Shown here piece by piece: positions 23,346 to 37,600 of a DNA stretch of 64,000 nt; within the stretch, counting starts at the first letter, position 1; each line of letters opens with the position of its first letter. The notes below the pieces were generated by a model. It did not search any database. It worked only from the letters and a program-made list of their open reading frames with translations, and was not told the origin of the DNA. Source of the DNA: Trichoderma breve. Taxonomy: Eukaryota; Ascomycota; Sordariomycetes; Hypocreales; Hypocreaceae. The translations under genes and the position numbers were made by a program. Location of the stretch: NCBI RefSeq assembly GCF_028502605.1, contig NC_079232.1:5890001-5954000 (forward strand). The letters run 5' to 3'.

Positions 23346-26300
23346 TTCGTTTCTTCGTCACCAAGAGAAACAAAAGTAGATGCCGAGTCGCCCTGTCTGA
23401 CACCGTTCTGGCTGGCTCTTTGGGTGTTGTGGGCGTCTTCTATAGGTACGAAGATGTGTTTTGAAACAAGATGCAGCTAGCTACGGCAGCCAGCGGGAGT
23501 ATTGAAGCAAGGGAGCGATGCAACAATTGCTCGGCTTCAGCAGCACTAACTTGACCCTTGCTTGGCTCTACAGCAAACCAAGCTTCCTCGTCGTCTTGTC
23601 TCTGCCGTTGTCGGCGTTTTCGCCAAACGGAGAATTGCGAATATCTCGGTGCAAGTCGTATGTACCTATACCATGTAAATACGAAGTATACTCGAAGCGC
23701 TCGGGCAAGTGCCAAGTGTGTCTTGAAAGTTTGGCTGGCGGATACTCCAACTGAGACCTGGGGCAATGCATGTGTTAGACTCTTCTTCATTCATCCTCTC
23801 TATGCTGCTTTGTCAAGGTGGAACATGTCGGTCCGTGTGTGTGTGCGAAAGCGGGACAGTGCCTCTCTTCCAAGACAAAGAGCTCCGTCTGCCACGACGT
23901 GGCGTCATCTGAAAACCAGAAAAAAAAAAGAAAAGAAAAAAAAAAGAGGGTCGAGACGGGCTACAGAAGCAAGAAGCAAGAAAGGGGACCGAGTGGTCTG
24001 GAAGGCTCGCAATGAAAATAGATCAAACAGACTGCCAGAAGGACGAGACAGGGAGAAGCCCAGCATCTTGCAGAAGCCATCGCCATGGATATGCCCAGAA
24101 ACTAGGTGGCGTAATGCATGCTAGACGCTGCTGTTGGCACCGCGACCAACCGCCGCCAGGGAGTGTAGCAGCAGCCAGTCTCTTACTGTGCTCCATTGCT
24201 CCAGGCTTCGGCCACGTATGAAGGGCTCCGTAGCCATGAAGCTGCATGGCTTCGCATCGTTTCATGCAGTGTCCCTTCCCAAGTTGCCGCACCACTCAGA
24301 CGTAGACAGGGAAGAGGAAGGACAGCAAAGGCATGCGTTTTTGTATGTGCGCATACTTACGCAGCATTGCATGTCTGCACGCTCGCATACTCCATCCTTC
24401 TATTCCATCCAGTCATCGTTTTGCAGCCTGTCACGGCTGGGCAACAAGTGCAGATGCCTTGGTGCCCACATATAGGCACACACACGTCAAAGCAGACGAA
24501 TCATTTGTACAGAGCCAGGGGAAGGCATTGGGAAGATGAGATAGGAAGGAGACCGCACAGAAGTAATTTGCAAATGAGACCTCACAAATGTACATACCGA
24601 GTTTGATATGACGACAATTGACGGATGCCAGTCAGGCTCTTCTATCAGGGAACGAGGCCAAGCGAGAAGCCTTCATGCAACCGCGGCCGGCTGACAAACC
24701 AGACGTCGGCTGCAAAGAGAGAGAGCGACCGTATTCCTTTGTTCTCAAATGGCTTTGATAGCCGATTCTTTGCTCTGTCGCCGTCTCTGCGGAGCTGTGT
24801 GTGTGGATGGCTTATACGCTTCGTCGGGAATTGTACGGCGAAGTCGAGGGGAGAGCAAGATCACCACGTTTCAAGAGCCTCTCCGATGACGAAGAAGAGG
24901 AAAAGAGAGTGTGAGATGAAGATGGAGGTGTTTGAGAAGGGTGAAAAGTTTGGGATGTCGTTGAGGGCAATGAGTAGAGAAATATTTGGGCAAGTACGGC
25001 CACTGCTGCCAAGGAATACAAAGTAGTTCTACATAAATGCACGCTCGGCTGCTATTGGTAGAGGCGGTCTCTGTACCACCTCTCTCGGTGCCAGTACCTC
25101 TTTTACTTGGCTGCGTACCGTGTACCAATTGAACTTGGCTGTGGGAGACTGCATTCAATGTTGCGCGAGCTGGTTGGTACCTATTTGGGCAGAAGAAAAC
25201 ATAATAGGGGTTATACTCGAAATAATACCAAACTTTTGCTCTTGTACTGATGGACGGCACAGACTTACTTGGCCCGACTTGCTCAAACGAAGCCTCAAAA
25301 AATCACCACGAGAAAACTATTCACAATGCGTGCGGTTCCAGCCAATACAGTGCGTGCGCCGCCAGTGGCGTGTGTCCAGTGAGGTCACCGAGGCGTGCGG
25401 TTCCCATCGGGTGCGGGTACCTCCCTGGGCATGCGTCTGTGCTGCGGAAACCAGGTACTCCCTACAGCCACCATGGCTTCGGGCATTGTGTCTTCTCCAG
25501 GGCGCAAGGGCTGGCAAAAGGGTAGATCCTTGCTAGTGCCCAGAATCCAGCGTCACTAGCAGCCGTAGTCGCCGTCGCTGTGCGCTTGGTCGTGGTACGA
25601 GTGCCCTGTACGAGTACAATGGTTGATGCGTTTGGCGCGGGTTGGCGTGTGGGTAACACAAGAAGCAAGGCTCTTTGCTGCGAGAGAACCTTGTCCTGGC
25701 TCACACTTCGCAACGTGGACCGTCATAGCGCTTGAGTGACGAACGAGCGAGAACATTGAGGCCGTACCCGCTAAAAGCTGTCAGATAAGACGGGGTCTGT
25801 CTCACCCGAAAAGAAGGGCAATAGGAGTACGGAGTATCTCCGTAGAGGCGGAAAACTGACGAGATTCAAGACAAAAAGCACCGCTTTGGTGGGGGTTTGA
25901 GACACGCTCCTAACCAAATAGCCGGGAGAGACAGGTCGACGTCAACAGTTGACAGGAATGCGTCGGTGCCAAGTCGTCCTCCCGCCCGCCCATCCGCTCC
26001 CTTCAACTCACAGGTCAACTATCACCAGACGATCAATGGGATTCACGATCCAGCCGCTACCCAGGGTGCCAAACCCTCACCAAAAAGGGGGTAGTCTGGT
26101 CGCCTTGTATTGATATCGTACAAGAACTGGTGAGCTGCAGGGAGTTTTGGCTTGGCTTTGGCCCATCAGGCGAGCGCCTCGGGGCGCCGTGCTATCAATA
26201 AGCACTCCGGCTAGAAACTAGTTAGTATAAGCAACTGAACCTAGTTGAGGCCACTAGACAAGCTGTTGTCTGGGGTCCCGCGCCGCGCCCGTTCTTCCCG

Positions 26301-29300
26301 CTATGGGCTGCGGGCTGCAGGTTACAAGGACGGCCGCAGCATGCACAGGCTGCGTGCCTTTGCTTTCGTGTTTGCGTTTGCGTTTGCCTCGTCTCTGGCC
26401 TTTGCGTCCGAGGTTGCCTTTTCGTGACCCTTCAAACTGAGCTCGGGGGCAGAGCACCCCTTTGTTTCACTGCTTGGCAGGCTAGTATGTCGGCTCAATC
26501 TCTTCTCCCCCTTGTATCACTGGCCCAAGTAGTATACTTCACCATTGGCACATGCCTCTCCGCTTTACATGTATACTCATGTTTGTAGACCGAGGTGGTC
26601 ATTTCCCGACCGCCTCCTGGCAAGGTACCAGAACCATGGGCGGGAGGAACAGCAGTTCAATGCGGTCCCTGTAGATGCGACTATGCCCAACCCGGTAGGT
26701 AAGAGCAGCACCCCGTAGTCGTGAACCGGAATCAGCTCCGTGTGCGTTTGAAGAATCTTGAATCTCCTCTGATCAAGGCACGCGAAGCAGCGGCTTCTGC
26801 GTTCTCTCCGTAAATAATGCCCCACCGATTGCTTCCACCATCGAACAAGGGATTGAAAACCACTAATCGTAGTAGCCAGGCAATTTCAACCGGTGCTTGT
26901 ACGATAGGGTCCTTAGGGCCTTGGACTTTGTTCAGGCCAGAAATGAGATATTTGTGTCAAACAGTCGCTCTCGCCCTTGAGGCACAGCCATCGTCTGTTT
27001 TCCAGAGCAAATGACGTCGATAGTGCGCCCTCTCGTGGTTGTTGGCTGTGGCAATGGACTTTGTCCGTACCTCATCTCGATCCGGCCCGAACAAGCCGGC
27101 GCTGGATCTCGTTTCGGTCCGCCCTGCTTTCGCTTTGAGGAAAATCCGGTGTTCGCCTGTTGACAAAAAGCATCCAGCTCTCCAGCTTCCCTCTCCCTCG
27201 AGCCGCCCTGTCCATCAGTCGGCCGACGTGGAAGGCTCCACATCCAGCCCCAAGCCGAGCCACCTGATCTCTCTTATTCAGCCTTGTCCTCGGTTGTAGT
27301 ACAAGTACCCATACGAAAGCACCCGCAACTAGCCTTCAGCTCAGACCTGTTTCTGTTGTTGGCCCAGATGTCCGGGCTGCTCCCACCCCAGAGGTTTGGT
27401 CCGCGTACCCAGCGGCACATACAGACGAGCTACGTCAAGATCAGGATAAGCAAAACACTGAACTAAAGCTTCCGGCGTGTCTGAATGCTGAAAGCGCCAT
27501 GCTTCGCTGAGGGCACAACAGTCAACCCCATACTGTATACACTCGTGTACTGTAGTATGGCGTGTGCTCTGTGAGAACTTGTAAAGGTGATCGGTGATTG
27601 AGCCTCGATTCAATCTAATTAAACAATTCCCCTAAATCGGCGGTTCGCTCCGCTTTGGCACTAGCCAGGAGGTTGGGCTCTCTTCAGTCTTGCCCCCGGC
27701 TCGTGCCCGTTTCCACGATAGGCAGCACCTCGGCTGTCTGCCAATGCAGGGGCAGTACGAGTATTCGGTGTTAGCATTAGCATTGGTGACAGTGATCTGA
27801 CAAGAAGAAGCGACAAGGACAGTTCGCACATAACATCATTCGCGAAGTAATCATCATCACCTTCCAGAGTGTCAAGTAGAGGCTGATCCGTGACTTTAGC
27901 CAATGGAGTACCAAGTGCTTCGTACGTACAAACCAATGCACACCCTGTACTCTGTGTGCAAAAGAGCTTACTCGACCGTCTTTAAGCGAATACCCGTTCG
28001 TTGCACGGCCAGTTCCCAGTAGCTATACAGGCCCGTTTGCAAACTGTTTTAGTTTAATTAGATCAGCCTCTGAGCAACGAATATCAGAAAGGGAGCAAGA
28101 TGAATAAGTGAAATTATGAGAAAGAAGAGTGAGAAATGATAGACTCACGCCCTCGTGCCAAGTCTGTCAACGGGTGTGCAATCCTGCCATAACATCTGCT
28201 TAACAGACACAATAGAGAGAATGAGGGGGATGATCAGGGAAAGAGAGACATGCTTTGTTCGATTGGTTCATATGGCATTGAACATTGGAGACGTCGACGC
28301 AAGGGAGAAATGTTCCACTTCAGCTGCTACGTACTGTGCTCTGTAAGTAGGTAGAGGTTAGCAAGGCGAGAACGAAGCACCAGGTAGTAGGGTTATGCAC
28401 CTCGTAATCTGTGCAATCAGTATATGTGCCACTTCTATTCCGTATTTCATTAACAAAAGATCCCGTCGTTCTATGCTATGGAAGCATGGCGCACATTGGT
28501 AAAAAGTCTCAGCCCCGGCAGAGCACCTCACACGGAACAAAGCTAACAAGCGTGATCCTTGGGCGCGGGAGCGCCCTCTCTCCCGGCCGCCAGGCTTTCG
28601 GCATCGCTAAGGGCGACTGTGGTCTGAGCATAGAGATCTGCCTGTAATCTAGTAGATAAGCCGGGGGGACTTGTCAGAAGCTCCTAGTCCAAGTTCGCTG
28701 GGCCGAGTGCCGTATCATCGTGGCGTGAGCCCCTACCTCTCTCCATATTAGAGCCTCATCTTCTCGCTCCTCCTTGTCACGATCCATAACTGGCAATCGT
28801 ATTTCCGCGTTTGCTACACCTCAATTGTTTAATAACCTGTCATGCCGTGAGCAAGCCACCAAATGCATACTGGGATCTAGAGGGAGGCCAGCAAGCCACT
28901 TCACCCGTCCATGTAAGTCTCCAGACAGGCCCAGCCCGCTAAAAAAAAAAAAAAAAAAAAAGACAAGCGCCGTCGCATGGTTAGCCGACAACACGGCAGA
29001 TATCCATTGCTAGGCGCCCCTCCCATTTCTCCCTTCGAGTCCTACTGTTCGTCTCAATTGTCATTGATCCCGGCTCGCAAATTGAGCATGAGCGCCGAGT
29101 CCCTGCAAGAGACAGTCTCGAGACACCTGCAAAGGCAACCCAATGTGGACAAGTTGCGCCATCTATAAATCGCCATAGGTCCTCCCGTGCATATAGGGTC
29201 GCAGTAGCACTCCGTCCAAGTACATCTTAGCCAGCCTGCATTGATGTGGTTTTTTCGTCTTGGTTGCTCTGGTTGCTATCCACAGTATTTCAACGATTGG

Positions 29301-31511
29301 TACGAGTGTATACAGATGGAGTCCGGCCAGATGGCCCACCTTCCCTCAATGTGATGCTCCATCGTGTGTGGCATGCTGGGCCCTCTCTCTGGGTGGTATC
29401 CAAGAGACTGATGTCGAGGAGGACAGACAAAGACATGCCGCGTGCGACCCATACACGGACCAGCCCAGAGGGTGTGCGGGAGATGTTGCTAACCCGCCGA
29501 TTCTCTCATCCTCCAACCTTCATATCAGGCAGAAGGTTACACACGATGGTTCTCTTTCACCAAAAGGGGAAATGAGGGGCTCTCTTTTAGACACCAAGTC
29601 TGTATCCTTGCAGCCCCTTCATCCTGCGTGAGTAGTGTACCTTCGGATGTCGCAGAACGCTGCCGTGATACTGTTTGCTTACCTCGCCTTACTACGCACA
29701 GTCTAAGGAACCCAAATCCGGCCGGAGATGCGTCTGCCTGCAGCCTCTTTGTCTGTGTAAACAGGTACACCACAGTCAACTCCCTACAGGTACCCAGTAA
29801 TAGCTGCAGCATGTCGTCCGTACAGGTACATGCGTCCAATCCAACCACACTTGTAGGTAGCCATGCATGCTGAGGCATTTGTCCGTGCGCCGGATGGCTA
29901 TTCGCACATGCGAGCCATCATGCACACCTTAAGGAGCGGTACAAGTATGTACCAAGGCTATTGTCGGTCTGCACTTGCTGGGATGGCGAATATGCGCTGG
30001 AAGGGGAAAGAAAGTCACAGACACAGCGAGGATCCCCTCGATCCTATTGTTTCCACATGGGCCAATGAAGTAGACCTGCCTTCTTTGCTTTCATGCGGCC
30101 GCCATCATTGGCCTCGGTAAGAATAGAATGTGCCATCAAAGAGGCGTGTCCAGCCCAGCTCCAGGACGGGTCTGATGGCCTATCATTCTCATACACCCAA
30201 TGACGACAGTTGGCTGTCACTTGAATCATGGCAGAAATGATGGAAGAGCGGGCGTAGTGCGGGATCTGACATGTCAGCTAGTCTTGTGAGCAAAACCACG
30301 GTGAGACTTGGCGACTAGAGTTCGTAGAGTTTGATATGGCGTTGGCTACCCTGCAGTATGAGGTTGCCCTAGTAGACTTTTGTGTTTAGTCTTCGCCTCC
30401 TTTTTGTTCCACGATAAGAGCAAACAGAGTGCTCTGTACTTTATGATATGGCATATTTTGCGTTGGTGGTATGAGTAAGCCCAGCAAGGGAGTGCGATGC
30501 TACTAAAATGTAGTGCCCTAGTCGTTAGTCTGGAACGATCGCGATCCATTCCACATCGTCCCGCACCACCTATCCATGGACCTGTCCAAAGTGACACAAG
30601 CCTAGCTGCCAGCTAGTCAGACGCAAGTCCGCTGTTCAGACCAAATGACTGAGTGCTTTCTCCCCAATGAAGCGGGTAGATATACTCCGCTTTAGTCGTA
30701 CATCATCTCATGTCACTGCGCAACGCTTGGCAATTTTGAGCGACACGCACGGGAGCTCAGACGACGATGCGTACGAGTACTGTTATGCTCGTGCCGCGCC
30801 ATCATCCGAAAGAGAGCCTCATCAAAGAGCTACTCGACAATCTTGGTGCTAACCAAGAGTAGCATTGCTCCATACTATGCAGGAGAGGGCGGCACAAGAG
30901 GAATCGTACTGAGGCTGATGGGAATCTTAATGCTGCTGATGCGCAACCTTGTCACCATGCAACCCGTCGATTCCCGTCCCAATTTAACGTTGCACAACTC
31001 TCCGCAAGGCAACACCACATCCGTTTGCTGATGAACCTGGGAAATAAACCGTGTTCCAGTAAGTTTCCTTCTTGAAGAATTGGCCGTTTCCTCTCCTTCT
31101 CCCTTTGCCAGTGTAGTCGTACAACCTCGGTGCCCATCGCCACTCACCGCATGTGATGAGTTGTCGCTCAATGTCGCTGCATTCTTCCTTTGCAGATGCA
31201 CCCCCTCCTCCGCCTCATCGCACCCACTCAACCTTGCGTAAACACATTTGATTGACTGTCTGCATTGTGACAGTGACAAGTCTGACCTGCCTGCAACTGG
31301 TGCTGTTATACAAATCAAGGGAACGCGGCCTTCCACATGCCCCATACAATCAGCCCATCGGTAAAACATGTACTGTCTTAGAGTGCCTAAGGGGCCGGCA
31401 AATCGTGCATCAGTCAATGCTCAATTCACCACATGGCTGCGAAGCACCAGCGGCAGTGTCTTCAACTCCGTATAAACCCAATCGACGGGGGCCGGCCATC
31501 CAGAAACTGAA
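23346..31511. other. Gene desert, first part
   Basis: I can support no protein-coding gene in this 8.2 kb. ORFs rarely exceed 140 codons, overlap on both strands and show no domains, signal peptides or plausible splice chains. Scattered features are A-rich purine runs (23921-23950), a poly-A of 21 (28941-28961), and the motifs TACGAGTA (25609, 27756, 30772) and TACGGAGTA (25828). No transposase, reverse transcriptase or integrase motif is seen in any frame. Confidence 0.55.
28941..28961 (+). repeat. Poly-A tract (21 A)
   Basis: This is an uninterrupted run of 21 A in the gene desert, followed by GACAAGC. I looked for a retroposed gene just upstream and found no coding remnant. Confidence 0.9.
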
Positions 31512-31610
31512 GACACTTTGGCCGAGTGGTTAAGGCGATGCCCTGCTATCCCCACGAGATAACTTCAGGCATTGTGTTCGCACGCGCAGGTTCGAATCCT
31601 GCAGGTGTCG
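31512..31610 (+). tRNA. tRNA-Ser (anticodon GCT) with an 18-base intron
   Basis: The 5' acceptor strand GACACTT (31512-31518) pairs with AGGTGTC (31603-31609), including one G-T pair, followed by discriminator G as expected for serine. The D arm is GCCGAGTGGTTAAGGC. The anticodon stem ATGCC pairs with GGCAT around the loop CTGCTA, with anticodon GCT. The intron, 31549-31566, lies directly after position 37, the canonical site. A long class II variable arm (GTG-TTCG-CAC) and a perfect T arm (GCAGG-TTCGAAT-CCTGC) complete the cloverleaf. It decodes AGC/AGU serine codons. The long variable arm also occurs in tRNA-Leu, but the anticodon and discriminator exclude that. Confidence 0.97.
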
Positions 31611-31618
31611 ATGTCCCC

Positions 31619-31623
31619 TTTTT
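31619..31623 (+). terminator. RNA polymerase III T-run terminator
   Basis: Five T residues begin nine bases after the tRNA-Ser discriminator base, the usual Pol III stop signal. Confidence 0.75.
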
Positions 31624-34600
31624 GCTTCGTATTCTCCCTGCATTTCTTCCTCTTTCCACTCATTCTTTGCTATGCGTACAGGTTCCCCATAAATGCACGT
31701 ACGGCCAAAGTGACTGTGACCGCCTCTCCGTTGTTCACATGCATGGAGCCTGAGGCCTGAAACATCCGATCGATAAATGTTGAGCGGGCCTTGGCACTGC
31801 GACTTTGCAGAAGCCCCAATACTCCGGTTATTCTCAAAACCTTGATGACATCCATTGGGCGATGCATAAGAGGATCTCGCTATCCATTGCGCAAAAAGTG
31901 CAGAACTAGTGTCATGTATGTGGTGTTGTGGCAATGGCCAACCGTTCGACACATTGTCCGCCTGCCTCTTATCTCGGGTCTCGAACGAGCTTTGCAGATC
32001 CCTAGAGCCGTTACCCCTCTTTGATTCATCCTTCGTTGCTGTGCCTTGTATGTATCAATCACCCTTCTTCTGAGCTGGGAGAGAAAACGTCGGGCTGGAC
32101 AACTTGGCCGACGACCCTGCTGCATCCAGCATATATCCAATCTGAACCCTGCTTGCTTCCGCACGCCGTCCTCGTGATGGAGATGTTTGGCTAAAACGTT
32201 GCACCATTCCATAGACCCTCAGCGTCTGCGGCTAGCTTTAACCTGGTTCATAATGGCCGAAATCCCTGGGGACTTCACGCCTACCAGCTGGTAGAAGCAC
32301 CGCCAGTGTGGCCGGCCTAGCCATGTCTGGTCCTGACTACCATGTTCCCCCACCACACGCCGATGCAGGTGTCGTGGCATCGTCAACCATGCATAGCGGT
32401 TCAACCCGCAGCTCCCCCAGAGAGCTCCGTAGATAGCGTCAGCTTCTTGGAGGGCGCCACCCTTGGCCGCTGCCCCACCGTGCCACAAGCCTGCTCAAAT
32501 GGACTTGGCTGACTTGGCTGAGGTTACGAGCCGCGCTGACTTTGTCTTGACGAGCCTGAGAATTCCTCCATGTTGATGACCTGAAAAGCTCGTGGACAGT
32601 CGCGCTACAGGACTTGAGAGAAGCAGATGATATGTTTCAAGCACTTGCAAGCAGAGCATTAAATCACGTTCGACACATATGTCTCAGTTGTATTTGCGCT
32701 GACTTTCCCGCAACATCCATGGCATTATCCGGCTGCGGTCCATTCAAGCCCAATGACAAAGATGTTGTGATAATCAATTAGTCACTCGATCTCTGATGGC
32801 AGAACGTTAAAACGGTTGAGGAGATGAGCCGACGTCCAGGATCCCAGTCAAGACTGACTGCAAGGCATGGCTCCGAAGCGTCAAGATCTGCGCCTTTACG
32901 ACCATGATCGTGTTGAAGCTTCCGTATGGTGGAACTTTTAGGAGGTTTTCATGGTTTGTGTTGTGAGCAAGTTGCAGGAGCCTGATGCATCGACATCTCC
33001 GCGATTGCTGCTGGAAGATCCCCTTGGATGTCCGGCCATTGGAGCCCGTTCCCGAGATATTTCCAAGACGCAAGTGGCCGTTTCCCTCTTTGAGTTCGTC
33101 CTCCTCTAAAAGAGGTGAGACGCCAGGTACATCTTTTTGCTCCACGCTTTGCATCCTGGCAGTAGCCGGTCCAGGCAATAGCCGATTTGTGTATGCATAA
33201 GATTTCGGTAATTGCGAATGATCAACATCCTTCATATCCTTTTATATGATACTTCTCTGCCCTGGCTGGTCTTGTTTCTCACCAATGATGTTTGCAATCT
33301 CAAATTCGAGCACAGCGCTGAGATGACAAAAGAAGTAGCGAATCTGCTCCCCATTCGTAGCATGGCCGCCGTCGCCATATTCGTATGAGTCCTTGTACGA
33401 GCAGAGCCGACTTGACCACAATAGTGGAGTATCACAGTGGTGGCTCCCGAGTATCTGGAAACGCACCGAAGCTTGGCCGCTACAAGCGGCAAGCTATCTG
33501 CCTAATGAAATTGCGTTGTCCAATCAGTGGTTGACTTGGACATAGGTTCGCTGGAGGTACCAAGAATGGAGTACGAGTTTCCATCCTAGTCGTCACCGAG
33601 GTGCAGGGGAGGGGTGCAAGCAGGGCGTGCCAGCCACTCGATTACACCAGCGCTGGTATGAGTAGTACTCGTACATGTAAGTGCGCATACGGAGTACCTG
33701 GACGTAGCTGCCAGTCGTATTGCAGGGACTTGTATGCATGACAATTCCTTGAGCGCGTGCCAATGGTTTCTATGCGGTATCCATCTGTGGTGGTCTCGGC
33801 GTGGCAACGAGGGTGAGTTAGATGAGCAAATGGAGATGCGGGCGGCCGGTTGACTGGACACCGCTGCCGCCTCAGAGACGGCCGCTTGGAAAGATATGTA
33901 TTGATGTGGCGTCCAAGTACTACGAGTAGTAGGACAAGCAGATGATAGAATGTTTGTTCGAGAAGAATCGAGCAACGCCGGCGACCAGCATCTGCTGAAG
34001 CAAGCCTTGTGTTCTTGTTGTTGGGTAAAGGCAGCCTTGAATACGGAGTAATACCTCCCCTACTTCGTAGGGCTCGCAGCAGGAGGACGGATATGGCTAA
34101 TGGCCTGGGCCGCCCGCCACAAGGCTCCTCCCGTCCTCGCCGGATCTTTCTTAGTTGAGCTGCATAATTATATCCGCCCCCTAACCTGTGTACCCCCTTT
34201 CGGCCCGCAGAAATTCATGAATTGGCACACAATTCAGCGGCGAGTTGATGCGAGGTGATTGACACGGCGCCACGAATAGGCCGCCACGTAGTAGGAGCAT
34301 GCAGCTGTATGTATATTGATCCATATGGATAGGGATTCAAGCTGCCGTTCGTTAGCCAGCACCTCGAACAAGCGTGCGAGCACCTTTGCGTCCACGGGTG
34401 GGTTTCCAGCTAGCACTAGGTGGGATTAGGCCTGGATGAGACTGATGAACGGTCTTGGGCAGCGAGTAAATTCCCCTGTTCGTTGATGACCATCGCTACA
34501 ACCCAAGTCGTCGTTTGTCAGCCCAATATTTTCCATGCATCTCGCTGTTTCCGTCCGCTCAAAAGGTCCATGGGATGCGGCTAGCATTCGGCTACTGTGA

Positions 34601-37600
34601 GTGTGTGAGGTCGCGCTTGCGTAGCACTGTCGAGGGATGGCGCCTGTTTGCCTCTACAGGGATCCTGGACGCGAGCATGTACGAGTATGTATACAAGAGA
34701 CCCACAGAAGCGCAGCACCGTCGGAGTTACTTCGTACGTGCCAAGTGTGTACCAAGCACGAAGTAGGGAAAAGGAGTGCAATGTCAATGAGAGGTCTAGA
34801 GAAACTGGGTTATAGCGACGCCTGCATTGGAATGCTGGTAGATGGTGAAAACGCTTGCTGAGGACTGCATCATGGCTCAGTTATCCAGACAGAAGTGTGT
34901 AGCCACCCCTAGTATTGGGTAGTAGCACGGCAGCCCACTTGCAACATGACGAGTCTAGATTCTTGCGAGAATTGGTGGTTCCTGGCCTGTTCATCTCTTC
35001 TTCTCGATTCCATATCATTATGTGGTAGTAGTATTGTGCAGCCTGTTGGTTCCATCCCGTGGACAGAACACCTGCCGACTTGTAGATGTCTTGTTGTCTC
35101 AGTGTTGTTGTTGGGCTTGTATGAGGCTTTAGGCCAGGATACTCAATTTGAAACGTGATTTAACAGTCAATGTGAATTGATGCCCAAAATCTTTCAAATG
35201 GCCGGGCGAAAAGGGGAAGGGGAAGGAGATTGTCCAAGACAGAGATCGGAGGAGATGCAACCCCCAACTGCGTTCGGGAATCAAGCCTAAGACAAGCACC
35301 AAGTACAACTGTCATGGGCCCTTGGCGGGAGTTGCTACTCTAGTAGACGATTGCATGAGTTAGTTGCCAGCCTTGGTGTGAATAGTTGTTGAGTACAGAG
35401 GGGAGGGTATCAACTAAAGGGAAGGCTAACAAACCTGGTTCAGTGCCTCGGCCACGATCCAGAGGCCACTCTCTCTAGCCGATTGAGTTTTGACAGGGTG
35501 AACTGGTCCTTGGGACAAGCTGTTCAGCTTAGCGAGATGATACCTCGTGCTCTGTCTGCCAGGAGATTTGAGCAAAGCCCATGAACACTTGGGGGGCTGT
35601 AACTGTAGTGGTGAGTCTATCGACAGGGCGACAAGGTAAAGTAGCACCTACTGGATACCGGTCCCCTGGACTGGCTGACGCCCCTAGAGTTAGGTACCTG
35701 CTGAACAGACACTCACCGCGCTGCCCTCAATGCCGATCGTCTCAAAGTAAGGCTGTCTGAGCTGCCTGGAGCGTAATCGGTGATTACGGAAAGCTATACG
35801 AGATTGCGGCCGAACGAATTCACTGCACCCTCGTTAGCTGCGATCGAATACTTGTACACTGCTGTGTAGCTAGAATCAGGCCATCTGAATCCTGTAGGCC
35901 ATGCAAGGGAGTGGGACAACTGCGAAATCACTTACCTACTACCTACCTGTAGTTAGGTGGTAGTAGCTCGGCGGCGCCCCTGAGCGAATCGCCATGTTGC
36001 CTTCAGCGCCTTAGAAGAGCCGGTGGCGCCTCAGGGTCCAAGTCACGCTGCATCAATCGTCGATGGGCATCGAAATGGTGAGGCTGGCCGTACTGTGTAA
36101 AATTGGCATCTCGGGATCATGGTTGTAGGATGAAAAGTCTGCCTGACGTTGACTTACCGTTTGGCCAGCTGCAGTCTTTGCGCGCCGCTCTTTCCTCAAG
36201 AACCCATTCACTTTAAGTGCCAAAGTCACGAGTTTTACCGACAGCCTTCCTCGCTTCGTATCTTACTTCACCAGCACAAACCCTTCCCTTCCATCAATAT
36301 TCAGGAATCCAGCATTCTCACGACGATTTACCATCTCACCGTCTTTTGCACCAGCTCAACCAGAGATTGCTACGTAATTCGTATCCTCGCCTGTCTCATC
36401 CAAGTCCAACTCCCCGCTCAAGAACTGCGATGTGAACTAGCGCTTCCTTCAGCTTCCTTTCGGTCGTCATCTAACCAATTCAACTCTTAGCTGTGCATAG
36501 TATACCTTCGGTTTGCCTCTATCTACGGCCTACAGGTACGGTGGCATGGCAGACTGTAGAGCAAATGTGATTTGTCGTTTGAAATCTGGACTGAAACTAG
36601 CCCCCCCCTCTAAGCCAGCCTATGAGTATGGCTAACCTCAAACAGGCGATTCCCTACAGAGGAAAGGAAACAACAGTGCGTGCAGATCTGACCGTCAGAC
36701 ATCCGGCGCCTTCCTACCTCCGCCGGGCCGGCCGGAAGACATCCGATAAGCGGCGACGCCAGTGCGCTCAGACCGGAATACTCAATCTCACTGGTCACCG
36801 GCATACATAGCCTCTCATAGCCTCTGCTCGTTAGCTCTAGCAGGGCATTTCGGTGTTTGGGTTGTTGCGAGTATTCGTACACAACATATGCCAATTACGA
36901 GCACCAAGTGCGTGCACTGCCACTAGGGTGAGAGAAGTGACGGTCAAGTGCTTCGAAAAAAAAAAAAACGAACTATCGACGTGTCACTATGTGTGCATTC
37001 AAAAGTTGAATGGTCGGTCACCCAGAGGCAAATTTGGACGGGGTAAGTTTCGCACCATGAGATCCCGTCGACCTCAACTCGACTGAGCTAAGATGATGGT
37101 CCAGAATCAGCTCATCACACTCAGATTTTCTTCTTTGGCACATGACCTCTTTACGAATGGTCACATCAGCATACTGGATGGCTGCGGGATTCGTGTGCCA
37201 TCAGAGGAGACGAGGCACCTCTTTTCCACCATCATGACTCTGTTTCCGGGTGGTGGGAGGGGTGCATGGATTGGGTTTGTGTCAGCGGACCCGTGGCTAG
37301 CCGGAGGAATTTGGGCGACTATGACAGCATTCTCCGTGTCATTAATCATACACCATGTTCAAGCACACAAAGGCGATGCTAAAGATGGTGTGCAAAGCCG
37401 ACTCAGCTGGGAGGTCCCTGATTGGTGTGCATCGAGGCCACCCCAAGACATGGCCCGGTCCGCCCAATGGCACACGTCGCCCGACCGTCACGTGAACAGG
37501 ATCTCATGCATGCAACTCGGGTATGCTGCAGCTCTCCCGACGGAAGCCCCAGTTTTCGGCTACCAATTTACCACCAGGCCGCTGGAGACTTGGCCGTCCA

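Noticed and set aside
28774..28961. Poly-A tract as the tail of a retroposed gene or SINE
   Set aside because: The sequence upstream carries no coding remnant or Pol III A and B boxes, and no target-site duplication is evident.
37030..37100. Possible second tRNA on the minus strand (contains TTAGCTCAGTCGAG like an A box and TCTCATGG like an anticodon loop)
   Set aside because: No paired acceptor stem, no B box GGTTCGAATCC and no consistent anticodon stem can be drawn; at most a decayed relic.
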